DNA of 37,083 nucleotides from Bacteroidia bacterium (GCA_025996815.1 BNTT01000016.1:1-37083), one strand, 5' to 3'. Positions 1-7,421 are shown, counted from the stretch's first letter. The notes: generated by a model from the letters alone, not told the origin. Made by a program: numbers and translations.

Positions 1-306
1 GTCGGTAGGCAAGTCTATTACCATTCCGGCTAATGCCATTGTTGCCGGCTTCAAGTATTTACCATATTGCGCCGTACCGTCCACCGTGGGCAACAACGCG
101 CCCCAAGCCGCTTTTTTGGAATAATCCACCCGCTCCAATTCGCGGTCGGCAATCTTGATAGTAGGATTGTCGCTCAGCGCAATCCTGATTGCGTCGTCCA
201 AAGTCAATTCCAAGGATGCCGCCGTTTCCTGCGCACCCAATGTAGAACAAGCCAGCGTTGCCATCAACGCCATCACAGTCATCTTTTTACCAAAAACTAA
301 TTTCAT
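1..306 (-). CDS. TolC family outer membrane efflux protein (partial, N-terminus only)
   Basis: The reading frame starts at the ATG complementary to 304-306 and runs open to the left edge, so only the first 102 residues are present. Residues 1-25 form a signal peptide (basic start, hydrophobic core, ending near LGAQ). The following stretch, LTLDDAIRIALSDNPTIKIA, fits the first helix of the outer-membrane efflux protein (OEP/TolC) repeat, and ALLPTVDGTAQYG fits the loop into the first beta strand. TolC-type proteins form the trimeric outer-membrane channel of tripartite pumps with a periplasmic adaptor and an inner-membrane transporter. Those partners would lie beyond the left edge. A Bacteroidetes promoter lies 29 nt upstream of the start. 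Confidence 0.85.
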   Translation of the reverse strand, partial: MKLVFGKKMTVMALMATLACSTLGAQETAASLELTLDDAIRIALSDNPTIKIADRELERVDYSKKAAWGALLPTVDGTAQYGKYLKPATMALAGMVIDLPTD

Positions 307-334
307 TGTTTTATTTTATTTCTAAATTCGGCTG

Positions 335-361
335 CAAAGGTACAGAAAACTTTTGGAACAA
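335..361 (-). promoter_or_regulatory. Bacteroidetes-type promoter for the TolC-like gene
   Basis: On the minus strand TACCTTTG occupies 342 down to 335, a perfect TAnnTTTG -7 element. A TTG lies at 361-359, 16 bp upstream, slightly short of the usual spacing of about 19. The element lies 29 nt before the efflux gene start. Confidence 0.7.
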
Positions 362-417
362 AAAAAGTTTTTTGGTTTTATTTTTGTTAAAAATACATAA
401 AACTTCCGTTACATGAT

Positions 418-447
418 TTTGGCAATTAAAAATAATGCGTAAATTTG
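418..447 (+). promoter_or_regulatory. candidate promoter, second plus-strand start in the 307-655 gap
   Basis: TTTG at 418-421 and TAAATTTG at 440-447 are separated by 18 bp, matching the phylum consensus. No convincing gene follows before the stronger promoter at 564-594; only short peptides of under 30 codons are possible. It may drive a longer leader of the abiE transcript or be the remains of a lost gene. Confidence 0.45.
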
Positions 448-563
448 CCGCCGAAATTAATATACAGAATCGCATAGAGTTGTATCCGGAAAAAGATGAT
501 AAGGACTACCCAACACCCTCGCCATCAAGATTGTGCGCATTGTGAAAGACACCTTTTAACCCC

Positions 564-594
564 TTGTTTATATTAAAAATAAGCACTACCTTTG
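564..594 (+). promoter_or_regulatory. promoter of the abiE toxin-antitoxin operon
   Basis: TTG at 564-566 and TACCTTTG at 587-594 are spaced by 20 bp, an excellent fit to the Bacteroidetes consensus. The predicted transcription start near 601 falls directly in front of the inverted repeat at 604-638, so a repressor bound there would block initiation or early elongation. Confidence 0.8.
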
Positions 595-603
595 CAGTCG
601 GAT

Positions 604-638
604 TTTTGACACAAATTTATCACATATTTGTGTCAAAA
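604..638. promoter_or_regulatory. perfect inverted-repeat operator upstream of abiEi
   Basis: TTTTGACACAAAT at 604-616 is exactly mirrored by ATTTGTGTCAAAA at 626-638, giving 13-bp arms with a 9-nt spacer. It lies between the promoter and the antitoxin start codon at 656. Characterised AbiEi antitoxins bind inverted repeats in their own promoter and repress the operon, so this is the natural binding site for the product of the next gene. That link is inference from position and family behaviour. Confidence 0.8.
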
Positions 639-655
639 TATCAAACAAAATTAGA

Positions 656-1258
656 ATGCAAAGCACTTATAGTCAAATAGAAAGCAAGATAAAAAAGAGC
701 AAGCGTGGAAAATTGTTTTTCCCGGATGACTTTGCTACTTTTGGAACGCCTGTCGCTATACGGTTGGCATTTGGCAGGCTGCAAAAATCGGGTTTACTGA
801 TGCGTATAGCGCACGGCATTTATTACTATCCTCAAATAGATAAAAAATTCGGATTGGGTGTTATTCCACCCTCAATTGAAGATGTTGCCTACGGCATCGC
901 CAAACGAGATAAAATTCGCATCGTGCCTACCGGGTCGTATGCGCTCAATGCACTGGGGCTTTCTACACAAGTGGTTGTGAATGCGGTGTTTATAACCGAT
1001 GGCGCGGCGCGGCGCATTAAAATTGGCAACGGGAAAGGCATCTTGTTCAAACACACGTCAGAAGTGCGCACGTTGGCTTACAAATCACAATTACTGATGC
1101 TGATAGTGTCTGCCTTGCGAGAAATTGGAGAGGGCAATGTAACACCTAAACAGTTGGAAATTATCAAATCACATTTGGCTCATGTTTCCGAAAAAGAATT
1201 AAAAACAGATATGCAATTAATGCCGCTTTGGGTGCGGAAAATAATTTTAACATTATGA
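656..1258 (+). CDS. AbiEi-like antitoxin / DUF6088 family transcriptional regulator
   Basis: 200 residues. The first about 60 residues form a winged-helix-like domain with the signature GTPVAIRLAFGRLQKSGLL, followed by IAHGIYYYP, as in DUF6088/AbiEi proteins. The middle carries the usual PTGSYALNALGLSTQ segment. In type IV toxin-antitoxin pairs of this kind the antitoxin represses its own operon through the N-terminal domain and counters the nucleotidyltransferase toxin without forming a stable complex. The gene has its own promoter and a perfect inverted repeat in its leader. Its stop codon overlaps the toxin start in an ATGA at 1255-1258, indicating translational coupling. The family call is firm from the sequence pattern; activity is inferred. 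Confidence 0.85.
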   Translation: MQSTYSQIESKIKKSKRGKLFFPDDFATFGTPVAIRLAFGRLQKSGLLMRIAHGIYYYPQIDKKFGLGVIPPSIEDVAYGIAKRDKIRIVPTGSYALNALGLSTQVVVNAVFITDGAARRIKIGNGKGILFKHTSEVRTLAYKSQLLMLIVSALREIGEGNVTPKQLEIIKSHLAHVSEKELKTDMQLMPLWVRKIILTL

Positions 1259-2258
1259 ATTTCAACAGTTTATCAAAAGAAGAAAGACGAGTAACTTTTC
1301 GCCGTGCGCAAGATGTGCTCAAAGTTTCGCCGGTAGTCATCGAAAAAGACTGGTGGGTAACAGCCGTTTTACGCGCTTTATTTTCGTTGCCCCATGCCGA
1401 AAATTTCTCTTTCAAGGGAGGTACATCATTGAGCAAATGCTGGAATTTGATTGAGCGATTTTCCGAAGACATCGACATTGCCATCAATCGTGAGTATTTG
1501 GGCTTTAGCGGCGCACTTTCAAAAACACAGATAAGTGACAAACTGCGCCGTGCGGCTTGCTCTTTTGTTCGAGAAAAATTGCAATTTGTTTAGCAAAACA
1601 ATTGGAAATCAACGGAATAAAACCTGATGATTTTGCCGTAAAAGTGAACATCACACCAATTACAACCACCGACCCCGAAATAATCGAAATGGAATATCAA
1701 TCACTTTTCGATGAAAACCCCTATATCAAACGCAAAGTGATTGTGGAAATCAGCGGACGTTCCATGAGTGAGCCGGTGCAAAGTATAAATCTGCAATCAA
1801 TGATAGATGAAGCATTGCCTCAAGCACCATTTGTAGAACCACTTTTTGCTGTGCAAGCCGTTGTTCCACAACGCACTTTCATTGAAAAAATATGCCTGTT
1901 GCACGAAGAATTTGCCAAGCCCAAGGATTTCATGCGAACAGAACGAATGACACGCCATTTGTACGATTTAGTTAAAATCATGGATACGCCGATTGCAGCC
2001 GAAGCATTGGCAAATAAAGATTTATACAACTCCGTAGTAGAACACCGCCGCATTTTCGTTGGCTTAAAAGGCTTTGATTATGATACACTTGCCCCAAGAA
2101 CAATAAATATTGTGCCCCCAACCAACATTATTGACCAGTGGGAAGACGATTATATCAATATGCAGGCAACTATGATTTACGGCGATTCCTTACCGTTCAA
2201 CAAACTGATTGACAAAATAAAGCAACTCAACGAAACAATCAATAAAATTGATTGGTAA
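1255..2258 (+). pseudogene. AbiEii/AbiGii-type nucleotidyltransferase toxin, frameshifted
   Basis: The start ATG at 1255 overlaps the antitoxin stop. Frame one encodes the nucleotidyltransferase core: FKGGTSLSKCWNLIE is the GG(S/T)xxxK motif and EDIDIAI supplies the acidic metal ligands. It then stops at TAG 1591-1593. A second frame continues without loss of similarity from about 1578 to 2258 and includes the C-terminal segment ERMTRHLYDLVKI typical of the family. The two frames join at a run of five A (1574-1578): one extra base, or a -1 slip on the AAA codon, gives VREKIAICLAKQLE and a protein of about 334 residues, close to the normal length. It is therefore a recent single-base lesion, a sequencing error in a homopolymer, or less likely a recoding site. 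Members transfer nucleotides to tRNA or other targets. Confidence 0.85.
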
Positions 2259-2320
2259 CGGAAATTTAAATTGCCCACGCCACACACAACCGAATTGTGG
2301 ATAACATCCAAAAAACAGGT

Positions 2321-3154
2321 TTAAAACCCAAGCAGCAACCCAATACCATAAGGCTGCACATCAGGTCCTTTCCCGCCTTCAAAGGGCGAATGGAACTGAT
2401 AATAGCCGAAAAGGGCGAGGTCGCCGATGCCTATGCGACCGGAGAAACGGTAGTTCAGCGGTAGCACGTTCACATCATTCCCTGCGTACGTTTCCGTGAT
2501 TCCGTCCCCTATTTTCGTTTCCGCCTTGGAGGTGTATTTGAGCATTCCCTCGACACCGCCGTTGATGAAAAAGGTCTTGCTGCCCAGGCGGGTTTGATAT
2601 TCCAGCATCACGGGGATGGTCACGTAATACGCCACAAATTTGCTGTATTTGTAGGCACTCACGTCCTCATCGGCGACAAATTCGGCTTTGTTGCCAACAG
2701 GTTTCAAGCCGACATTCCCTTTGAAATGGTAGCGCGAAAAATCCAGCCCAAAGCCTGTAAACAGCAACCAATGGGGATGAACGGGCACCACATAGGTTTT
2801 CAAATTCAGGATGAAGGAATACGAGCGGGTCAATTTCAAATCCACATCGGGCTGCAAGCCCTCCAAATTGGAGAACGCAAAGCCGAAACCGCTCCAATGG
2901 GCTTTCTGCTCCTTTTTCCGGTTTTTTTTCCGGTCTTTTTTGTCCCAAAAATGCGCAAAATCGGTGGAGAGCGACCCATCCAAGAGAACAAAACTTTTCG
3001 ACTCGGACTTTTCCGTTATCACATCTTCCGTCGCGCCATTTACCTCTTCGACCGCTGTCACTTCTGTCACTTCTGTCGCAACGACAATCGTGTCCTGCGC
3101 CGACACTGCTGCGGAAAATCCTAATCCACAGGCTAATACTACTAAATTTTTCAT
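2321..3154 (-). CDS. outer membrane beta-barrel (porin-like) protein
   Basis: 277 residues with a signal peptide at 1-20 (ending VSAQ), then an acidic, threonine- and valine-rich linker and a very basic patch around residue 75 (KKDRKKNRKKEQK). The rest consists of alternating amphipathic strands with aromatic residues (FILNLKTYVVPVHPHW, FVAYYVTIPVMLEYQTRLG). It ends GIGLLLGF, with the terminal phenylalanine typical of barrel proteins. It looks like the PorT/outer membrane beta-barrel superfamily; no specific function can be read. It is the last gene of a run with the ECF sigma factor, 3 nt behind the DUF6108-like gene, so it may be a target of that regulator. The basic patch before the barrel is unusual. 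Confidence 0.75.
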   Translation of the reverse strand: MKNLVVLACGLGFSAAVSAQDTIVVATEVTEVTAVEEVNGATEDVITEKSESKSFVLLDGSLSTDFAHFWDKKDRKKNRKKEQKAHWSGFGFAFSNLEGLQPDVDLKLTRSYSFILNLKTYVVPVHPHWLLFTGFGLDFSRYHFKGNVGLKPVGNKAEFVADEDVSAYKYSKFVAYYVTIPVMLEYQTRLGSKTFFINGGVEGMLKYTSKAETKIGDGITETYAGNDVNVLPLNYRFSGRIGIGDLALFGYYQFHSPFEGGKGPDVQPYGIGLLLGF

Positions 3155-3157
3155 ACT

Positions 3158-3607
3158 TTATAATTTTATTTGTTTGTTGTTTACTCTGATAAATAAATTT
3201 TTCAATTTTTTCAACTCCGCATTCAGTTCGTCGGGCGGGAAATCGCCTTTGATGTAAATAAGAGTCATTTTTTTTGCCTTGTAGGACAGGAGGGCATATT
3301 CGTAAGTCGTTGATTTGCCCATTCTTAAACTATACATCACAGTTCCGTCTGCCCCCAAATCGCTGCCAATGGCGGCACAGGTGTTGCTCAGCATCGCAGA
3401 ATCGGCGGATGCCACAATCAGACTTTTATACTGGCTGATTTTGCTGTGCTCGCCCAGCACATCTTTTGCCAGCACAAGCAGCACAGAGCCTTTTTGCCGA
3501 CCGTAATCGTTGAATATCCGGTCGATATTCAGCCCTTCCTGTGCACTGACAGCCAAACTCGACAACATAAATGCCAACAATAAGCAAAATCTTTTCAACT
3601 TTTTCAT
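3158..3607 (-). CDS. DUF6108-like exported protein
   Basis: 149 residues with a clear signal peptide (MKKLKRFCLLLAFMLSSLA, cut near VSAQ). The mature part begins EGLNIDRIFNDYGRQKGSVL and continues with ISQYKSLIV and MTLIYIKGDFPPDELNAEL, which resembles the small periplasmic DUF6108 proteins of Bacteroidales. Function is unknown. It lies 11 nt after the one-TM protein and 3 nt before the barrel protein, in a sigma-factor-led cluster often seen in this phylum. The family name is from memory of the pattern. Confidence 0.6.
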   Translation of the reverse strand: MKKLKRFCLLLAFMLSSLAVSAQEGLNIDRIFNDYGRQKGSVLLVLAKDVLGEHSKISQYKSLIVASADSAMLSNTCAAIGSDLGADGTVMYSLRMGKSTTYEYALLSYKAKKMTLIYIKGDFPPDELNAELKKLKNLFIRVNNKQIKL

Positions 3608-3618
3608 ACTCCTTTAAT

Positions 3619-3984
3619 TTAATTATCTCCTAAAAATAAATCCAGCGCATCAATCTGCGACGACATAACGGCAATATCCGCCTGTTTTTGCCCGTCAATG
3701 TATGCCTGCGACGTTTCCGGCACGCTCCAAGCCAAGCGCACGGTGATGAGCAGCAGGAGGGAGGCGGCGATGGCGAAAATCCAATGCGGCAGGTGATGGG
3801 ATTGCGGGGCACGCCCGCAATGACAAGAGGTAAAGTATTGGAATATAGGCTGATACACCCTAAACTCCTCCGAAATATTCTCCTGCCGGAAATAATCCCG
3901 CAGGGTCTTCTCCTCCTGCAAACTTGTCAAGCCCTCGAAATACTTGTCGAGCAATGCTGCTATTTGCTTTTCATTTGTTTTCAT
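3619..3984 (-). CDS. single-TM protein, probable partner (anti-sigma-like) of the ECF sigma factor
   Basis: 121 residues. The N-terminal about 45 residues form a soluble helical segment (EKQIAALLDKYFEGLTSLQE), similar to short zinc-free anti-sigma-like proteins encoded after ECF factors in Bacteroidetes. A single membrane helix follows (IFAIAASLLLLITVRLAW, about 69-86), then a short tail. The start overlaps the sigma factor stop by 14 bp, so the two are translationally coupled. No known anti-sigma signature such as HxxxCxxC is present. Residues about 53-62 (SCHCGRAPQS) are encoded by a palindromic repeat (3799-3824) also found in murE and rsh, so that segment is likely an insertion and its Cys-His-Cys is not evidence of metal binding. 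Function is inferred from position only. Confidence 0.6.
   Translation of the reverse strand: MKTNEKQIAALLDKYFEGLTSLQEEKTLRDYFRQENISEEFRVYQPIFQYFTSCHCGRAPQSHHLPHWIFAIAASLLLLITVRLAWSVPETSQAYIDGQKQADIAVMSSQIDALDLFLGDN
3799..3824. repeat. in-frame palindromic repeat, family A (copy 1)
   Basis: ATTGCGGG 3801-3808 and CCCGCAAT 3814-3821 form a perfect 8-bp stem with a 5-nt loop. Read on the minus strand it matches the consensus GTCATTGCGGGCTTGACC plus CGCAATCC, shared with copies at 19297-19320 (murE) and 28020-28045 (rsh). It lies in frame in the one-TM protein gene. Confidence 0.75.
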
Positions 3985-4477
3985 AATTCATAATTTTCAA
4001 ATATGTTTCTCTCACTTTTTTTCGTGCGCGCGAAAGATTGACGGTTACTGCGGTGATTTGCGTGGCGGTGATGTCGGCGATTTCCTGCAATTCGTAGCCT
4101 TCCACGTCGCGCATTCGGATGATTTGCCGCTGCAATTCGGGCAAGTGTTCGATGATTTGTTTGACCAATGCCACCGCATCGTGCTGTTCAAGCGTCGAAT
4201 GGGGCGTTTCCCGTGTCGTTCCCAACTGCAAATCATCGGCTTCCGTCGTTTCTTTCTGCAATTTCAAACGGTCGAGGCAACTGTTTTTCGTCATCTGCAT
4301 CGCGAAGGCGGCGGGATTGACCACCGTATCCAACTGTTCGCGCCTGTTCCAAAGGCGCAGCAGCACCTCCTGCACCACATCCTCGGCATCTTCCGGCTGC
4401 TGCAAGTATTTTACAGCCGTCCGAAAAAGCGTATCCCGCAGCGGAATAACTTCTGATTTGAACCGTTCTATTTGCAT
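3971..4477 (-). CDS. RNA polymerase ECF sigma factor (sigma-70 family)
   Basis: 168 residues. Region 2 is near the N-terminus, with AEDVVQEVLLRLWNRR as the core-binding and -10 recognition helix. Region 4 lies at about residues 115-160, with LPELQRQIIRMRDVEGYELQ, then EIADITATQITAVTVNLSRA as the helix-turn-helix that reads the -35. Length and layout are those of ECF factors, which direct core polymerase to a small regulon and are controlled by a membrane partner. That partner is probably the next gene, which overlaps by 14 bp. The last codons (YLKIMNYENK) fall in an AATTATGAATTATGA-type repeat at 3981-3997. No TAnnTTTG promoter is obvious before it, so it may be co-transcribed with yidD 56 nt upstream. 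Confidence 0.9.
   Translation of the reverse strand: MQIERFKSEVIPLRDTLFRTAVKYLQQPEDAEDVVQEVLLRLWNRREQLDTVVNPAAFAMQMTKNSCLDRLKLQKETTEADDLQLGTTRETPHSTLEQHDAVALVKQIIEHLPELQRQIIRMRDVEGYELQEIADITATQITAVTVNLSRARKKVRETYLKIMNYENK
3981..3997. repeat. short AATTCATAATT-type repeat at a gene junction
   Basis: TCATAATTCATAATTTT covers the overlap between the sigma factor stop and the start of its partner gene. Related tandem AATTAYGAATTA units occur at 5762-5796, 23863-23889 and 35661-35690. Low complexity makes chance similarity possible for this short copy. Confidence 0.4.
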
Positions 4478-4533
4478 ATCTATAAGGATGACGAGTGGGA
4501 TGAGAAATTATAACATCGCCGAACAATTTTTTT

Positions 4534-4779
4534 TTACGGCACGGGGTCGTAGCCATATCCGCCCCAGGGATGGCAGCGGAGAATGCGCCGAAAGGCAAGC
4601 CACGAGCCTTTGAGAGCACCATGTTTTTGAATGGCGGCGATGGCATATTCGGAGCAGGTGGGCGTGAAGCGGCAGGCGGCGGGCGTGTGCGGCGAAATGC
4701 ACGCGCGATAAAACCGGATTGGCAGGAGTGCCAAAAATGTGCCGGCTTTTTTCAGTTGGTCGCTCAATCGTTGGTGCAT
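4534..4779 (-). CDS. yidD: membrane protein insertion efficiency factor YidD
   Basis: 81 residues starting at the ATG 4777-4779 ([12 protein letters not shown]); the open frame extends further upstream but only inside rnpA. The family core is complete: [20 protein letters not shown], then [15 protein letters not shown] with conserved cysteines, [20 protein letters not shown] and a terminal VP. YidD is a small inner-membrane-associated protein that helps YidC insert membrane proteins. Its start overlaps the rnpA stop by 16 bp, the classic rnpA-yidD arrangement. Confidence 0.93.
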   Translation of the reverse strand: MHQRLSDQLKKAGTFLALLPIRFYRACISPHTPAACRFTPTCSEYAIAAIQKHGALKGSWLAFRRILRCHPWGGYGYDPVP

Positions 4780-5171
4780 ATTGTTTTGTGTATCAACGTG
4801 TTCAGAGCTTTCCGCATCGCCGCCTCCATCGTGTCGTAAGTGCAAATGGTGTCGCCGACATACAGGAAGCCGACCAGCACGCCGCTGTCTTTTGCCTGCA
4901 TCGCGTTGCACAGAGCCGTTTTGTTGAGGCGACACGTTTCCCGAATGAGGCGTTTCAGCCGATTGCGGTCAACGGCGTGTTTGAATTTCTTCTTCGGGGC
5001 ACTCGCCAAAATGGCTACGGAAGCACCCGATGCGGGCTTTTGTTCGACAAACACCACGCGCAGGGGATACGCCAAAAACGATTCGGGCGGCTCCTCGCGA
5101 TTAAACAATAGGTCAAGCTCCCGCTGCAAGGAAAGCCGCTCCGCCTTGGTCAGCGTGTGTGCTATATGCAT
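4764..5171 (-). CDS. rnpA: ribonuclease P protein component
   Basis: 135 residues. The start is typical ([20 protein letters not shown]) and the RNA-binding signature [19 protein letters not shown] is intact, matching the RNR motif of the family. RnpA binds the RNase P RNA and improves pre-tRNA 5' processing. The segment [20 protein letters not shown] is the central beta sheet. It overlaps ribE by 10 bp at its 5' end and yidD by 16 bp at its 3' end, suggesting one transcript. Length is normal for Bacteroidetes. Confidence 0.93.
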   Translation of the reverse strand: MHIAHTLTKAERLSLQRELDLLFNREEPPESFLAYPLRVVFVEQKPASGASVAILASAPKKKFKHAVDRNRLKRLIRETCRLNKTALCNAMQAKDSGVLVGFLYVGDTICTYDTMEAAMRKALNTLIHKTICTND

Positions 5172-5761
5172 CGCAGTTTGCTCAGATATTTGCCAATGAT
5201 GTCAAATTCGAGATTGACGACCGTGCCAGCTTTGATTTGGTGAAAATTCGTAAACTCGTAGGTGTAGGGGATAATCGCGACCTGAAAACTGCTGTCCTGC
5301 GAATTGACCACCGTCAGGCTCACGCCATTGACGCACACCGAGCCTTTTTCGACCGTCATATAGCCCTTCTGCGCCATTTCCTTGTTAAACTGATACTCGA
5401 ACGAAAAGTACCAACTGCCCTGATTTTCCACCACTTGCGTGCACACTGCCGTTTGGTCGACGTGACCCTGCACGATGTGTCCGTCTAACCGCCCGTTGAT
5501 TTGCATACTGCGCTCGACGTTCACCTTGTCGCCGATTTGCAGCAGCCCAAGATTGGTCTTGTCGAGCGTCTCCTGAATGGCAGTTACCGTGTAACTGTCC
5601 TCCGTGCGGCTCACGACGGTCAAACACACGCCATTGTGCGCCACACTCTGGTCGATTTTCAACTCGTCCAAAAACGAACACCGCAACGTCAAGTGCAAAT
5701 TGCCCTTCTCCATCACCCGATTCACCACCGTAGCGGCTTCTTCTACTATTCCTGAAAACAT
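5162..5761 (-). CDS. ribE: riboflavin synthase, alpha subunit
   Basis: 199 residues, beginning with the invariant MFSGIVEEAATV. Two lumazine-binding repeats are visible: the first contains VAHNGVCLTVV and LGDKVNVERS-like LQIGDKVNVERSM plus GRLDGHIVQGHVDQ; the second contains GSVCVNGVSLTVV and IPYTYEFTNFHQIKAGTVVN with LEFDIIGKYLSK. The enzyme dismutates two 6,7-dimethyl-8-ribityllumazine molecules to riboflavin and a pyrimidine product in the cytoplasm. The neighbouring deaminase/ATPase gene has a RibD-like deaminase domain but is unlikely to belong to the pathway. The 55-nt leader is made of two kinds of short repeats. Confidence 0.95.
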   Translation of the reverse strand: MFSGIVEEAATVVNRVMEKGNLHLTLRCSFLDELKIDQSVAHNGVCLTVVSRTEDSYTVTAIQETLDKTNLGLLQIGDKVNVERSMQINGRLDGHIVQGHVDQTAVCTQVVENQGSWYFSFEYQFNKEMAQKGYMTVEKGSVCVNGVSLTVVNSQDSSFQVAIIPYTYEFTNFHQIKAGTVVNLEFDIIGKYLSKLRCI

Positions 5762-5796
5762 ATTTAATTACGAATTAAAAATTACGAATTACGATT
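5762..5796. repeat. tandem AATTACGAATTA-type repeat in the ribE leader
   Basis: TTTAATTACGAATTAAAAAT is followed by TACGAATTACGATTTTT. The same TTACGAATTACGAATTA unit appears in frame in murD at 23863-23889. It fills most of the 55-nt gap before ribE. Confidence 0.6.
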
Positions 5797-5920
5797 TTTG
5801 TCCTTGATACAGATGTTTATTTTTTATTTTGCCTATCAAGGACAATTTGTCCTTGATTTTGTCCTTGATACAGATTTTTATTTTTTTGTGTGCTTAAATT
5901 GTCCTTGATTTTGTCCTTGA
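5796..5920. repeat. repeat array spanning the 3' end of the deaminase/ATPase gene
   Basis: The 22-mer formed by TTGTCCTTGA, TT and TTGTCCTTGA occurs identically at 5847-5868 and 5899-5920. The 19-mer TTTTGTCCTTGATACAGAT occurs identically at 5796-5814 and 5857-5875. An inverted partner (ATCAAGGACAA, 5835-5845) faces TTGTCCTTGAT at 5847-5857 with one base between. The stop codon (5817-5819) lies inside the array. Confidence 0.85.
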
Positions 5921-7421
5921 CATTTTTTATTTTGTATCTAACCCACCTGTTTTCGCCCTCTTTTTCAATCAAGCCTAATTCTAACAGTTTAGTAATTCTT
6001 CGCTGTGCCGTTTTGTCTGTTAAGCCAAAGTGGGTGGCGTAGTCTTTAACCACAACGGCTTCATTCTGCTGAATAAAAAACAGCCCATCTCTATCTTCAC
6101 GTGTTAAATTTTCAGTATCAACACCCATCAATTCAGGAATTGACGAGGCACCACGAGCAAAGATAATTTCCAAAATATTACCTCTCATATTGAAAGTTGG
6201 AGAAGGAAAGCCTAATTCAGGCAACCGCTTCATATTTCGTAAACCAATACCTCTTTGTTCTGCTAATCCCATACGGTTATATACAAACATAATTTTAGGA
6301 TTACGGCTGATTGAAGGCAAATCCATTGTTTGCATATCATCAATAGTTAGTGGCGACATTAGCAAACCGGGGCTTCTGACTATAATTTTTTCAGGACTAA
6401 CGTAAAGATAATTTGTAGCCTCTTCAATAGAATAGTCTCTATGTATGATAGCATTAGCAATCACTTCCCTCATTACTTCCAGCGGAAATTCAGAGATTGT
6501 TTTTCGTTTAGCACTACTTCTGTCTATAGTCATTCTTAGTCCCTTATCTTGAATAAAATCCATTACCCTTTGCAGTTGAGTAGCCACGGGACCACCCAAA
6601 TCCTTTATTTCGGATTTGCCACTTCCATAATCCAATTCTACTTTGAAAATTGTGTGATGAAGTGTTTCTTCCGAATGTTCGCCAAATAACAAAAGTCCTA
6701 AGTTGGTGGGCAAAACATTATTACCGTCTTTTGTTGCTACACCAAAAGATAATGCCCATTCATTGAAAGGTTGTGATGGATAAGTAAACCCGGCTTCTGA
6801 GTTTTTAATAAACTCATCTATGGCTTGTTTCGAGAATAAAGAAATAGAGGTATCAGCGATGGCTTGTTTTAGATAATCAACCGGGATTTGTGCTTCCTTT
6901 CCCTGTTTTGTAAATTTTTGAGCCTCTTGATATTGAATAAAATCTGCAATACTTTTTCTAATTTTAGTGGCGATTTCAGGTTGAAAATCTTTGACTTCAA
7001 TACCTTTTGACATCAATTTTTCAGCACCTTTATTTTCAACATCCACATTAGGGTCGCGAATACCAATAAAGACTTTCCCTAATCGAGCTTTTATAATATG
7101 TGTTGAGCATCCCCGTTTAGGAGGGGTTCTTGCTTCATCAACACAAGGCTCAAGAGTTACATACAAATGACAACCTCTCAAATTTTCAGATTTCAATTTA
7201 CGTTCAATCAACGTATATTCGCAATGTTCACCAATACGTAGTTCGCCTCGATGGGCAGTTGCTAATATTTTCCCTTCGGTAGTTGTCAGTATTGCGCCAA
7301 CTTTAGGGTTTGGTTTGTTGGTATGATTATCGTCATCTACAGAAAAAAGGCTCTCTTGAAAAGCCAATTCCATCAACTCTTCCGATGAGTATTTTTTCCT
7401 GTTGTCATACTCTATTGCCAT
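5817..7421 (-). CDS. RibD-like deaminase fused to a RecG/Schlafen-type ATP-binding domain with winged helix
   Basis: 534 residues. Residues about 15-145 form a zinc-dependent cytidine-deaminase-fold domain closest in pattern to RibD: HCE (66-68) gives the zinc histidine and catalytic glutamate, and TLEPC (89-93) with C105 gives the other zinc ligands. The RibD reductase domain is absent. Residues about 225-430 resemble the HATPase_c_4 domain of RecG-like/Schlafen-associated regulators, with an N-box-like REVIANAIIHRDY (318-330), RSPGLL (349-354) and EQRGIGLRNM (388-397). Residues about 450-500 are a winged helix (VVKDYATHFGLTDKTAQRRI). The tail is encoded by the 5796-5920 repeats. It lies 5 nt after manA and is AT-rich compared with its neighbours, which suggests transfer. 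Its role is unknown: a nucleotide-acting defence or stress regulator is a reasonable guess, riboflavin synthesis less so. Confidence 0.8.
   Translation of the reverse strand: MAIEYDNRKKYSSEELMELAFQESLFSVDDDNHTNKPNPKVGAILTTTEGKILATAHRGELRIGEHCEYTLIERKLKSENLRGCHLYVTLEPCVDEARTPPKRGCSTHIIKARLGKVFIGIRDPNVDVENKGAEKLMSKGIEVKDFQPEIATKIRKSIADFIQYQEAQKFTKQGKEAQIPVDYLKQAIADTSISLFSKQAIDEFIKNSEAGFTYPSQPFNEWALSFGVATKDGNNVLPTNLGLLLFGEHSEETLHHTIFKVELDYGSGKSEIKDLGGPVATQLQRVMDFIQDKGLRMTIDRSSAKRKTISEFPLEVMREVIANAIIHRDYSIEEATNYLYVSPEKIIVRSPGLLMSPLTIDDMQTMDLPSISRNPKIMFVYNRMGLAEQRGIGLRNMKRLPELGFPSPTFNMRGNILEIIFARGASSIPELMGVDTENLTREDRDGLFFIQQNEAVVVKDYATHFGLTDKTAQRRITKLLELGLIEKEGENRWVRYKIKNVKDKIKDNLSTQKNKNLYQGQNQGQIVLDRQNKK

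Noticed and set aside
497..575. 25-codon peptide with an HxxDCAHC-like motif after the first plus-strand promoter
   Set aside because: Too short, no start context and no supporting pattern; probably chance or debris.
2259..2320. Terminator between the convergent abiE-like toxin gene and the barrel gene
   Set aside because: Only a 5-bp stem (CACAA/TTGTG) without a U-tract is present; not enough to call.
3806..3840. Cys-His-Cys in the one-TM sigma partner as a zinc-binding anti-sigma motif
   Set aside because: The residues are encoded by the palindromic repeat and do not match the HxxxCxxC spacing of zinc anti-sigma factors.
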